DNA of 15,111 bases, from the NCBI GenBank assembly GCA_900549445.1, contig UROS01000045.1, positions 1-15,111 on the forward strand. The letters are read 5' to 3'. Under the pieces are notes generated by a model. It was given only the letters and a program-made list of their open reading frames with translations. It ran no database searches and was not told the origin of the DNA. The DNA is from an uncultured Porphyromonadaceae bacterium (GTDB taxonomy: Bacteria; Bacteroidota; Bacteroidia; Bacteroidales; Muribaculaceae). The translations under genes were made by a program, and so were the position numbers. Shown here piece by piece: positions 8,500 through 15,111 of the stretch. How positions within the stretch are numbered: position 1 is the first letter of the stretch; every line of letters starts with the position of its first letter.

Positions 8500-8817
8500 A
8501 CTCCCCGCCGAAGCCCGCAACGGGTCTGGGTCGGGTGTTCGGGTCTGTTTATGTGCAGGCCGATACATAATGAAGAGCGTTTATCAGACGCATATCTTGG
8601 CTTTTCGGAATCTCGCAAATTCTAACCCCGGTCAGGAATGTGGCAGCGGTAGATGCCTTTCGGGTATGATTTATGTTTTTGACCGCTCACTTGTGGGCGG
8701 ACATTGTCATATCATACGGCGTGAGGCTTCGGCGTTGCTCTTTCTACCGGGATGGGCAAATGCGAGAGCCTCGAAAAGCGGAGAGAGCAAACGATACAGG
8801 CTTTCACGCTTTTTTTA
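8500..8817 (+). ncRNA. Structured non-coding RNA of about 320 nt, identity uncertain
   Basis: A promoter in front and a terminator behind delimit the transcript. Inside are many perfect helices: CTTTTCG (8601-8607) with CGAAAAG (8772-8778); TCTCGCA (8611-8617) with TGCGAGA (8761-8767); CCCGGT (8627-8632) with ACCGGG (8746-8751); GTATGAT (8664-8670) with ATCATAC (8711-8717); ATGT (8673-8676) with ACAT (8701-8704); and CCGCTCAC (8683-8690) with GTGGGCGG (8693-8700, one G-T pair). The 5' part adds CCCG/CGGG (8514-8524) and TATGT/ACATA (8550-8569). The segment GGTCAGG ... GGCAGCGGTAGATG (8630-8655) resembles domain IV of SRP 4.5S RNA (GGUCAGG ... GCAGC), but the GGAA tetraloop stem is missing. 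SRP RNA is therefore only one candidate. It does not look like tmRNA, RNase P RNA or 6S RNA to me. Confidence 0.65.
8774..8817 (+). terminator. Terminator of the structured RNA
   Basis: AAAAGCG (8774-8780) pairs with CGCTTTT (8807-8813), and inside it GAGAGC (8783-8788) pairs with GCTTTC (8800-8805, one G-T pair). Eight T in a row run from 8810 to 8817, and more T-rich sequence follows. The AAAAG part is also one side of the long-range helix with 8601-8607, so the two folds exclude each other in part. Confidence 0.7.
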
Positions 8818-8923
8818 TTTTTACTTTTTTGTTGCCGGCTTAATTGGAAAGCCCGAATCCGGAGAATATAAAAAAGTTTGGCCGGCATGCATTTCTGCCG
8901 GAGTAAAACTATGAAACAACCAA

Positions 8924-9271
8924 ATGAACAGGAAATCTGACGACAGCCAACGCGCCGCCCTTTCCGGCTCCTTAAACCGTCTGCTTCGCCCCGGTCTGCT
9001 CAGCGACGCCGACGAAAAGCTCCTGCGCAGTCTGTTTGAGACCCTTTATCCGCAGAGTATCTCCCGGTTGCGTGAACGCTATCCCGAACTCACGAAAAGC
9101 GATGAGCTTTTCTGTATGCTGATCATCCTCCGGCAGAGCACCTCCAGCATAGCCATCGCTCTCGGTATTCTCCGCGCAAGCGTGAATACAGCCCGCTATC
9201 GTCTGCGCCGCAAATTCAACCTGCCCCCCGACGTGGATCTCGACACCTTCCTCATCTCCGGCGAATTCTGA
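8924..9271 (+). CDS. Stand-alone HTH protein, partial paralogue of the TPR-HTH regulator
   Basis: A 115-residue soluble protein made almost only of the LuxR-like HTH domain of the gene at 6420-8399. From LLSDADEK (residue 25) to the final SGEF the two align without gaps over 91 residues; by hand I count 70 identities. The recognition region GILRASVN-ARYRLRRKFNL differs at one residue. Signal sequence, TPRs and membrane helix are absent. Residues 1-24 still resemble the linker before the domain in the long protein. It probably binds the same or a similar DNA site without sensing the envelope signal. ATG 8924 is the first in-frame start; no consensus promoter is seen directly in front, so it may be read from the RNA promoter or from a weak one. 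Expression is unproven. Confidence 0.78.
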   Translation: MNRKSDDSQRAALSGSLNRLLRPGLLSDADEKLLRSLFETLYPQSISRLRERYPELTKSDELFCMLIILRQSTSSIAIALGILRASVNTARYRLRRKFNLPPDVDLDTFLISGEF

Positions 9272-9296
9272 CCGCCGCCTTCTTTCTTTCGCGCAT

Positions 9297-9901
9297 TGTA
9301 CGGACGTGAATGCATTCGTTTTTCCGTAAAAAATTATTGCTGTCGGATAAAACTCAAATATTGCGAAAAGGCATGGCTCGAAGGCTGAATTTACGGTGCC
9401 CGGGCATGTTTTCTCATCTTACAAGCCCCCTCAGTAAAAAATGATGGATCGGGCAGGCTCCGCGGCTACCGCCCGGGATCAAGGCGTCGCAGCTCCGCCG
9501 CTCGCCTTGATTTTTTGAGGAGGTTGTTGTCCCATAGCTCCGCTTCGCTCCGCAATGGGTTTGAAAAACATCGCGCCTCCGGCGCTTTTTCGCGCAAAAT
9601 CCTCGCAGAGGACTTCCTGGTCCGCAATAGAGTGCACTCCAACAATAAGAATGTTCAGAAAATAAGTGTAAAAGCGCCGTGAGGCGCGAGGTCTTTCAAA
9701 CCCATTGCGGAGCGAAGCGGAGCTATGGGACAGCGCCGCCCGCCCCCCATTCTCGAGGCGAGCCGCGGAGCCGCGATGCCTCGACTCCGGCGGCAGACAC
9801 GGAGCCTGCCCGAGCCATCTTTTTCAGGCCGCCTCAAAAATTTTTATCGGACGGCAAAAAAATGGTTATTCACTGTGGATGTGAAGAATCACGTCCGTAC
9901 A
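9297..9901. repeat. Nested inverted-repeat element of about 605 bp, no gene inside
   Basis: The two halves are inverted, diverged copies of each other, anchored at several points. TGTACGGACGTGA (9297-9309) is perfectly repeated in inverse at 9889-9901. TGTCGGATAAAA near 9341-9352 matches the inverse of 9837-9852 with few changes. Positions 9443-9462 match the inverse of 9800-9819 at 19 of 20 bases. Positions 9528-9566 match the inverse of 9694-9732 at 39 of 39. The match continues weakly inward to about 9592. The left arm is about 60 bases longer between the outer anchors. The centre (about 9593-9675) carries the palindrome GAGTGCACTC and small hairpins. No transposase or target duplication is seen. 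It could be a fold-back or MITE-like element, or a decayed inverted duplication. The stretch contains no believable protein gene. Confidence 0.75.
9479..9516 (+). terminator. Terminator-like hairpin inside the inverted-repeat element
   Basis: TCAAGGCG (9479-9486) pairs perfectly with CGCCTTGA (9503-9510) and six T follow (9511-9516). It has the form of a Rho-independent terminator and could end transcription from the HTH gene at 8924. The mirror copy at 9753-9784 keeps the stem but lacks the T run. Confidence 0.5.
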
Positions 9902-10155
9902 CTGTCACTCAGTTAGTTATAATAGTTTAACTATAGGTTTATGCCATTGATTCAGCGAGTCATGAACATATTCTTCAATTTTTAAATGAGAGAGTCGTGT
10001 ATTTCGTGTATTTTGCAAAGATTTTTGATGCTTTTTCGCCCGAAAATTTGGAAAAATGACATTCCGAGCATTATCTTTGTGAAATAATTGCAACCTATAA
10101 CGTTTTTTGTAATTATTACGCATCAGGCTATTTTTCTTATAAACCAATATAACTT
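9902..10155. other. AT-rich leader region of the 830-codon gene
   Basis: A 254-base stretch with strongly lower G+C than the genes. It contains the odd palindrome ATAGTTTAACTAT (9922-9934) and the promoter at 10047-10079. A short open frame on the minus strand here lacks any family feature. I see no gene. Confidence 0.6.
10047..10079 (+). promoter_or_regulatory. Bacteroidetes consensus promoter of the 830-codon gene
   Basis: TTTG (10047-10050), a 21-base spacer and TATCTTTG (10072-10079) match the consensus exactly. Transcription would start near 10086, leaving an AT-rich leader of about 70 bases before the ATG at 10156. Confidence 0.8.
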
Positions 10156-12648
10156 ATGAAAAAATTCTACTCAATGCTTGTTGCTTTGATTGTGGCTGCG
10201 TTCGCAATCACGGCAAGTGCGGCTTCGTTTACGATTAAGATCGATCATCCGGAGCGCGTTGTAATTTCCGGCGGTTATGCGCAGATCCCGGATCCGCTTA
10301 CGGCCGAGAGCGTAATCACCTATGAACCCAACGAATATCGTAATCTGACCATCTCAGCCATCGGGAGCAATTATATCAAATCGGCTCTCGATCCCGAAGG
10401 CAATCCCCTCAATGAAAATTATTACGGCTACGTAATTTATCTTGAGGAAAAATACGACGGTGAGGTCTTCACCATCACAACCGGCGACCTCGCCGAAGAC
10501 CGTGAGGCTTCCGAAGATTTCTTCACTCTTACTGTAGACCGTCCCGAAAAGGTATCGCTCACCTACAGCAACACTTCGAAACCTATTTCTCTGAAAGCCG
10601 CTCCCGAGGAGAACGTAATCAAATTCCTCCCCGACCGCGATGTGCCTCTGAGTCTCGACGCTCTCGAGAATTCGTCGACAACTCTCTTCTATTCCGTAAA
10701 ACTCAACAATGAAGAGCAGACCCCCGCATATTACGGCAACTATGAGCTCAAACCCCGGAAAGGTGATAAAGTCGACGTGAAATTCGATTTCCCCGCTCAG
10801 GAATGCAAAGTGAAGCTCAGCCTTCTCGACGGTATTGACGTGAAAGACGCGCTGACCAAGGTAGAGGCCTTTAGAGGCGCCGAGAAAATCGACATAACTC
10901 CCGCCCTCGAAATGACCGTAAGCGCCGGCTATTATCTCTATCTTTATTTCAACGAAGACTGGGATTATCAGGCCTATCAGGTAAACGGTGAGGACGTTAA
11001 ACCCATGTACTCGTCTCAGATAAAGCTTCCAGTCAGAAGCGACGTTGACTTGCAGGTCGACATCGAACCGTATCCCGATTATACAGTCAGCCTCACTGTC
11101 GATAACCCTGCCAACGTGACCGTTAAGAAATATGTCGGCAACGACTATGTTGCGATAACCGACCTTCAGGCCGGTGCGAACGACATCGCCGTATCCTCGA
11201 AAAATCCCAATCTCAGAATTACACCTGTAGCAGGCTCGTTCATCTCATCCATCAAGGACGCCGATGGCAACAATGCCAAGTTTGACACCTACTATAAATA
11301 TTACGAAATCAAGGCCAAGGATGGCGAAAACAAGTGGACAATCGTATCCGGAGCATATCCGACTGATCCGGTGCGCGTTAATTTCGTCCGTGCCGACGGC
11401 GACACACGTGATTTCAATGACTATGTGATCAATGTAGGTGAACTCGTTGATGGTACAAGTACTGCAGTGAAAATCGACAAAGACGGATTCACCGCTCTCC
11501 CCGGCCACACCTACAAAATCTACAGAAACGAGGTGGATTATGACTGGAATTCATGCTCGTTTGCCGACGACTCCGACCCCTCCTCCAAGGTAAATGCTTT
11601 GTATAATGAATTCATGGTGGTTGCAGGCGGAAAGATCTCCATCAGCGCTACGGAAAACGAGAAGATTACATTCACCGTGAGTGTCGATGACCCCGAGCAC
11701 CTCACTCTCTACAAGGCATACTCGTCGTACGATCCCCTCAGAAACATCGCCATCCCCGTGTCGGCCGGCAACAACACCATAAGCGTGGGCAAAGGCTGGA
11801 GCGCTCCGACCATAACAGTTGTCGCCGCCGACGGTTACTATGCCGTCATCAGAAATGAAACAGCCGGTACGACCGAAACCTCCGGCAATTTCTCCGCATA
11901 CGACGGCGACAAGATTTCCATCTCGGTTGTAAAGATCAACCGCGACTCCCGCCTCGCCGTTTATATGGAAGGAGCTTCGAAACTCTCCGATTTCCGCATG
12001 AGAAACATCAAATACGATGAACTTACGTTTGCCGCCGCTGACGGCTACAGTTTCATGGATTACTCCGTAGCTTACGACGGCGAAATGAGCGTGCTTCTCT
12101 CAGGCGCCAGCGGCTCATCCACCTTCGCTTATTTCGACGATGAGCCTCTTACCAACGAGGCCTACTACGGCGTTCAGTACTACTTCACTCCCGCTCAGGG
12201 CGCCGGTGTGCTCAAAATCTACATCGGCCGCGACAGCGAACCCGCCCGCTCGGCCGTAACCTTCACCGTTGAGGGCAATCCCGAAGCCGAGGTCGTGAAA
12301 GACGCCGTTGTTGCCGTAACCGACCTCACCGCAGCCCAGAATGTTCTCCCCGGCACCCGCTTCGAGGTTAAGCCCGCGGCAGGCAAAGATCTGACCGTAA
12401 GCGTAAACGGTACTCCGGTAGCAAAGAATGACGAAGGCAACTATCTTTTCAGTGTAAACGAGGATTCAGACGTTAAAATTTCCGATTCCGAATCGGGAAT
12501 CATCAGCATCGAAGGCGACGCCGTTGAAAACACCGACGTGTACAACCTCCAGGGCATCAAGGTGCTCGCCGCACCGACCGCCGATGAAATCAACGCCCTC
12601 CCTGCCGGAATCTACATTCAGAAAGGAAAGAAAATCGTGGTAAGATAA
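10156..12648 (+). CDS. Large secreted repeat protein with C-terminal sorting-like domain
   Basis: An 830-residue exported protein of unknown function. The signal peptide MKKFYSMLVALIVAAFAITASA is followed directly by mature sequence starting near residue 23. Five beta-strand-like repeats share the form (F/Y)T(V/I/L)-x-V-D-x-P-E-x-V. They are at about residues 25-36 (IKIDHPERVVI), 124-135 (LTVDRPEKVSL), 310-324 (SLTVDNPANVTV), 506-518 (VSVDDPEHLTL) and 701-715 (FTVEGNPEAEVV). They suggest five related Ig- or bacterial-Greek-key-like modules of 100-200 residues. The protein is rich in Asp, Glu and Tyr and nearly free of Cys. The end, VYNLQGIKVLAA...LPAGIYIQKGKKIVVR, matches the C-terminal domains that Bacteroidetes use for type IX secretion or surface display. 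I infer a cell-surface or secreted structural or binding protein. No catalytic motif is seen. It has its own promoter and is followed by two terminator-like structures, so it is probably transcribed alone. Confidence 0.8.
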   Translation: MKKFYSMLVALIVAAFAITASAASFTIKIDHPERVVISGGYAQIPDPLTAESVITYEPNEYRNLTISAIGSNYIKSALDPEGNPLNENYYGYVIYLEEKYDGEVFTITTGDLAEDREASEDFFTLTVDRPEKVSLTYSNTSKPISLKAAPEENVIKFLPDRDVPLSLDALENSSTTLFYSVKLNNEEQTPAYYGNYELKPRKGDKVDVKFDFPAQECKVKLSLLDGIDVKDALTKVEAFRGAEKIDITPALEMTVSAGYYLYLYFNEDWDYQAYQVNGEDVKPMYSSQIKLPVRSDVDLQVDIEPYPDYTVSLTVDNPANVTVKKYVGNDYVAITDLQAGANDIAVSSKNPNLRITPVAGSFISSIKDADGNNAKFDTYYKYYEIKAKDGENKWTIVSGAYPTDPVRVNFVRADGDTRDFNDYVINVGELVDGTSTAVKIDKDGFTALPGHTYKIYRNEVDYDWNSCSFADDSDPSSKVNALYNEFMVVAGGKISISATENEKITFTVSVDDPEHLTLYKAYSSYDPLRNIAIPVSAGNNTISVGKGWSAPTITVVAADGYYAVIRNETAGTTETSGNFSAYDGDKISISVVKINRDSRLAVYMEGASKLSDFRMRNIKYDELTFAAADGYSFMDYSVAYDGEMSVLLSGASGSSTFAYFDDEPLTNEAYYGVQYYFTPAQGAGVLKIYIGRDSEPARSAVTFTVEGNPEAEVVKDAVVAVTDLTAAQNVLPGTRFEVKPAAGKDLTVSVNGTPVAKNDEGNYLFSVNEDSDVKISDSESGIISIEGDAVENTDVYNLQGIKVLAAPTADEINALPAGIYIQKGKKIVVR

Positions 12649-12672
12649 CCGCTCACGATTCATAATCTCAAA

Positions 12673-12784
12673 AGAGGGTGTTGCAGAACCTCGAAAATTG
12701 AGAGATGGAGTTCTGTAACTCATTAATCCTCAATTGCTCTCTTTTTGAAAGTATTGGCAAAAACTGAGTTCTGCAACACCCTCT
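12673..12784. repeat. 112-bp MITE-like element with perfect 17-bp inverted ends
   Basis: AGAGGGTGTTGCAGAAC (12673-12689) is perfectly inverted at 12768-12784. Inside lie a 7-bp stem AATTGAG/CTCAATT and, within it, GAGTT/AACTC; GAGTTCTG followed by T or C, then AAC, occurs twice. Ends starting GAGGGTGTTGC resemble those of insertion sequences I recall from Bacteroidetes, so this may be a non-autonomous relic. No target duplication is clear. Because CC and six T (12787-12792) follow the right end, the whole structure could also work as a terminator for the 830-codon gene. Confidence 0.65.
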
Positions 12785-12806
12785 CCTTTTTTATATAGAA
12801 ATACGG

Positions 12807-12851
12807 AATCGCAGACAAAATCCGCCGAAAAGCAGATTTTCGCGATTTTTT
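12807..12851 (+). terminator. Second terminator-like hairpin after the 830-codon gene
   Basis: AATCGC (12807-12812) pairs with GCGATT (12842-12847). Nested inside, CGAAAA (12826-12831) pairs with TTTTCG (12837-12842), sharing one base with the outer stem. A run of six T follows (12846-12851). It separates the secreted repeat protein from the protease promoter. Confidence 0.5.
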
Positions 12852-12887
12852 ATAGGTATTGATAACATATTGCTATATAAAAATGCT

Positions 12888-12895
12888 TATCTTTG
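12888..12895 (+). promoter_or_regulatory. -7 box of the S8 protease gene
   Basis: TATCTTTG matches the TAnnTTTG box. No TTTG is found at 19-21 bases upstream; the nearest TTG (12870-12872) is only 15 bases away. A leader of about 55 AT-rich bases would precede the ATG at 12959. Confidence 0.55.
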
Positions 12896-12958
12896 CAAAA
12901 TCATTCAAAATTTTGTCACATTTATAAATAAAACCATAATATCATTCATCTATCCGCA

Positions 12959-15111
12959 ATGAAAAAACTGATACTGTCAGCCCTTGTGGCGGCTCTGGCC
13001 CTCGGATCAGCTGACGCGCAGTCGAAACTCGGCCTGTCGAGCCGGTGGATGCTCCGCAACTACAAGGAGGCTCATTCCGGCACGCTCAGCCACGACAGCC
13101 GACTCCGCTCATTCACTCAGAAGTCGGGCAATCTCCCCGGCGAAGTCTCCGACGCCTTCGTGACGATTGCCGACGGATTCTCCCGCACCGACCTTGAGGA
13201 AGCAGGCGCTACCGTAATGTCGGTAATGGGCAATATCGCCATCGTCTCGCTCCCCACCTCTGCCGTGGAAGATTTCGCGCAGCTTCCCTGCGTGAAATCC
13301 ATGAACCTCGGCCGCCCCATGAAAGCCAAGATGAACGCCGCGCGCCGCGATGCCGGTGTTGACGAAATCCATGCCGGAACAGGGCTGCCCCGCGCCTATA
13401 CGGGCAAAGGAGTGGTAACCGGCATCGTGGATCAGGGTTTCGATCCTCACCACATCAACTTCCGCAACGCCGACGGCTCCTCGAGAGTTAAGCTTGTGTC
13501 GCTCATGCGCATCAACATGGCCGGCACCGCGATCACACCCACTTTCTTCTCCGATGATCCCGGAATTGTCGCTGACTATCCGCTCAGCGACTTCACCACC
13601 GACAATTCATCTGCTTATCACGGTACCCACACCCTCGGCATCATGGCCGGAGGCTACACCGGCCCGGTGACGATGGCCGTTGACAACGGCGACGGCACCT
13701 CCCACAACGAGGATGCCGACAATCCGTACTACGGATGTGCCCCTGAAAGCGACATCCTCATAGCATGCACGACCGAATCCGGTATCAACGACTCATATAT
13801 AGCCAACGGCGTAGCCCAGATCCTCGACTACTCCAGTGCCATGCAGGTGCCCGCCGTGGTCAACCTCTCGCTCGGCAGCAACACCGGGCCCCACGACGCC
13901 CGCGCCCAGATGAACGCCTTTCTCGACTATTGCTCGGAGGAAACGGGCGGCATAATCTGCGTGTCGGCCGGAAACGAGGGCGACATACCCCTCCATATAG
14001 CCCACACCTTCACGGCTGACGGCGAGGAACTCAAGACTCTCATCCTCCCTACCGTAGAGGAGGAAGGGCTGGAGAACGTGCGTTACGGCCAGGCTTATAT
14101 CTACAGCGATTCCGAGGAGGAATTCGAGCTGCAGGCGGTTGTAGTGAACACCCGTCGCCTCAACGGCACAATCGTAATGCGCCTCTCGGCCGGTACCGAC
14201 TATGAGACCGCCGTTCAGCACACGAGCCTCACCAAATACCTCTCCGGAACCATCACGCTCCAGCGCATGATCGACCCGGATACCGGCCGCTACTACGTGA
14301 TGACGGACTATTACGTGGACAACACCTCCGACAACGACGGCCGCTATCAGATCGGCTTCATAATCAAAGGCAAGAAGGATCAGCACGTAGACTTCTGGTG
14401 CGACGGCATGTTTGCCGTGCCCGACGATTTCGGGCTGGAGGGCTGGACAAAGGGAACCACCGACGGCACCATCTCCGACATGGCGTGCGGAACAGAGGTG
14501 ATTTCCGTCGGCGCCTACAACACCAAAAACGAATGGCCCTCGCTCGACGGCCGCGTCTACAATTATAAAGAGCTGTTCCCGCTGGGCGACATATCGCTCT
14601 TCTCTTCCTACGGCACTCTCAACGACGGCCGGAAGCTTCCGTTTGTCTGCGCCCCCGGCGCGGCAATCGTGTCGTCTACGAGCCATTACTACACCGATCA
14701 GCTCAAGTCGAATCCCGGCGTGGAGATGCTCTATCAGGCGCGGCTGACGGAGAAAAACCGCACGAACTACTGGCAGCGCGAGCAGGGCACCTCGATGTCG
14801 ACTCCGTTTGTGGCGGGAGCCATCGCCACCTGGCTTGAGGCCGACCCGACCCTGACCGTCGGCGCCATCAAAGAAATCATCACCTCCACCGCGGTTAACG
14901 ACGACAACGTGGCGAATTCCGGCAATCCCGTGCAATGGGGCGCAGGCAAGTTCAGCGCCATCGGCGGTCTCAAGGAAGTGATACGCCGCAGCCAGAGCGG
15001 TATCGAAGGAATAACGTCGGGCGAATCGTCGCCGCGCCCCGTGCTGACCTCCGACGACGGCCGCCGCTTCAACATCTTCCTGGGCGGATCGAAAAAACTT
15101 ACCGCCGAACT
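12959..15111 (+). CDS. Secreted subtilisin-family (S8) serine protease, 3' end outside window
   Basis: 717 codons are visible and the frame is open to the window edge. A signal peptide (MKKLILSALVAALALGSADA) and a propeptide-like region (about 60-125, with DAFVTIADGFS and NIAIVSLPTSAVEDF, like inhibitor I9) precede the catalytic domain. The triad is D158 (GIVDQGFD), H221 (YHGTHTLGIMAGG) and S612 (QGTSMSTPFVAGA), with the oxyanion residue N339 (VSAGNEGD). All are intact, so the enzyme should be active outside the cell. About 270 residues lie between N339 and S612, against about 65 in subtilisin. This marks a large beta-rich insertion at about 345-490, as in other Bacteroidetes S8 enzymes. The C-terminal part is missing from the window and may carry a sorting domain. 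It has its own -7 box and no near neighbour on the left, so it seems to be transcribed separately. Confidence 0.9.
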   Translation, partial: MKKLILSALVAALALGSADAQSKLGLSSRWMLRNYKEAHSGTLSHDSRLRSFTQKSGNLPGEVSDAFVTIADGFSRTDLEEAGATVMSVMGNIAIVSLPTSAVEDFAQLPCVKSMNLGRPMKAKMNAARRDAGVDEIHAGTGLPRAYTGKGVVTGIVDQGFDPHHINFRNADGSSRVKLVSLMRINMAGTAITPTFFSDDPGIVADYPLSDFTTDNSSAYHGTHTLGIMAGGYTGPVTMAVDNGDGTSHNEDADNPYYGCAPESDILIACTTESGINDSYIANGVAQILDYSSAMQVPAVVNLSLGSNTGPHDARAQMNAFLDYCSEETGGIICVSAGNEGDIPLHIAHTFTADGEELKTLILPTVEEEGLENVRYGQAYIYSDSEEEFELQAVVVNTRRLNGTIVMRLSAGTDYETAVQHTSLTKYLSGTITLQRMIDPDTGRYYVMTDYYVDNTSDNDGRYQIGFIIKGKKDQHVDFWCDGMFAVPDDFGLEGWTKGTTDGTISDMACGTEVISVGAYNTKNEWPSLDGRVYNYKELFPLGDISLFSSYGTLNDGRKLPFVCAPGAAIVSSTSHYYTDQLKSNPGVEMLYQARLTEKNRTNYWQREQGTSMSTPFVAGAIATWLEADPTLTVGAIKEIITSTAVNDDNVANSGNPVQWGAGKFSAIGGLKEVIRRSQSGIEGITSGESSPRPVLTSDDGRRFNIFLGGSKKLTAE

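Larger units (their letters stand above)
8400..8923 (+). other. Intergenic region holding an RNA gene
   Basis: This 524-base stretch has no supported protein gene. Positions 8400-8462 show no clear terminator for the gene before. The middle holds an RNA gene with its own promoter and terminator (8463-8817). Positions 8882-8901 form a hairpin (CCGGCA/TGCCGG, 8-nt loop) just before the ATG at 8924. It has no T run, so it may be a leader hairpin for the small HTH gene rather than a terminator. Confidence 0.6.

Noticed and set aside
8570..8914. 114-codon open frame on the + strand
   Set aside because: It lies over the structured RNA and its terminator, its protein is of odd composition with no family feature, and the paired stems explain the sequence better.
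8911..8940. Nine-codon leader frame overlapping the start of the small HTH gene
   Set aside because: Too short to separate from chance, with no regulatory residues or attenuator arrangement visible.
8120..9271. Direct repeat of the regulator 3' end as an att site of an integrated element
   Set aside because: The copies differ at many positions, and there is no integrase between them, only an RNA gene; partial gene duplication is simpler.
9917..10147. 76-codon minus-strand frame in the AT-rich leader
   Set aside because: It covers the consensus promoter of the next gene, has no recognised feature and reflects AT-rich sequence.
13793..14935. 380-codon minus-strand frame antisense to the S8 protease
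   Set aside because: The sense frame carries the signal peptide and full catalytic triad; the antisense product is composition-driven.
1..15111. CRISPR array or tRNA genes
   Set aside because: I saw no regularly spaced direct repeats and no cloverleaf with conserved tRNA arms on either strand.

Overview
The window looks like a chromosomal piece of a Bacteroidales bacterium, perhaps Muribaculaceae, although the family assignment is only a guess. Four things support the order. Several promoters have the Bacteroidetes form TTTG-N19..21-TAnnTTTG. The first gene is a long nucleoside kinase of Bacteroidetes type. There is a regulator built as TPR, membrane helix and HTH. The 830-residue secreted protein ends in a C-terminal domain resembling type IX secretion sorting domains. 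Genes are mostly around 55-60% G+C, while the intergenic leaders are AT-rich.

Layout. Positions 1-45 hold a terminator of an upstream gene. A P-loop nucleoside kinase (143-1816, +) converges, with one base between, on a minus-strand block. In its own direction that block reads secreted caspase-family protease (6148-4574), CHASE2 membrane sensor without an output domain (4555-3380), and secreted GH30 glycosidase (3323-1818). A consensus promoter at 6202-6172 drives the block. Divergent from it is a transmembrane TPR-HTH regulator (6420-8399, +). Next come a promoter, a folded RNA of about 320 nt and its terminator (about 8463-8817). After these is a 115-codon stand-alone copy of the regulator's HTH domain (8924-9271).

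Positions 9297-9901 carry no gene but form a nested inverted repeat of about 605 bp, with a 13-bp perfect outer end and a 39-bp perfect inner core. After a consensus promoter comes an 830-codon secreted repeat protein (10156-12648, +). It is followed by a 112-bp element with 17-bp perfect inverted ends and a second terminator. The last gene, a secreted subtilisin-family (S8) protease (12959 to the end, +), runs off the window.

How the genes may work together. The main candidate for an undescribed system is the centre: a caspase-fold protease exported to the envelope, a CHASE2 sensor facing the same compartment, and a divergent one-component regulator that spans the membrane. The regulator's DNA-binding domain has been partly duplicated next door. 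The functional link is inferred from gene order and shared cellular location. The caspase gene is also a composition chimera: its C-terminal 150 codons are about 36% G+C against about 60% in the catalytic core.
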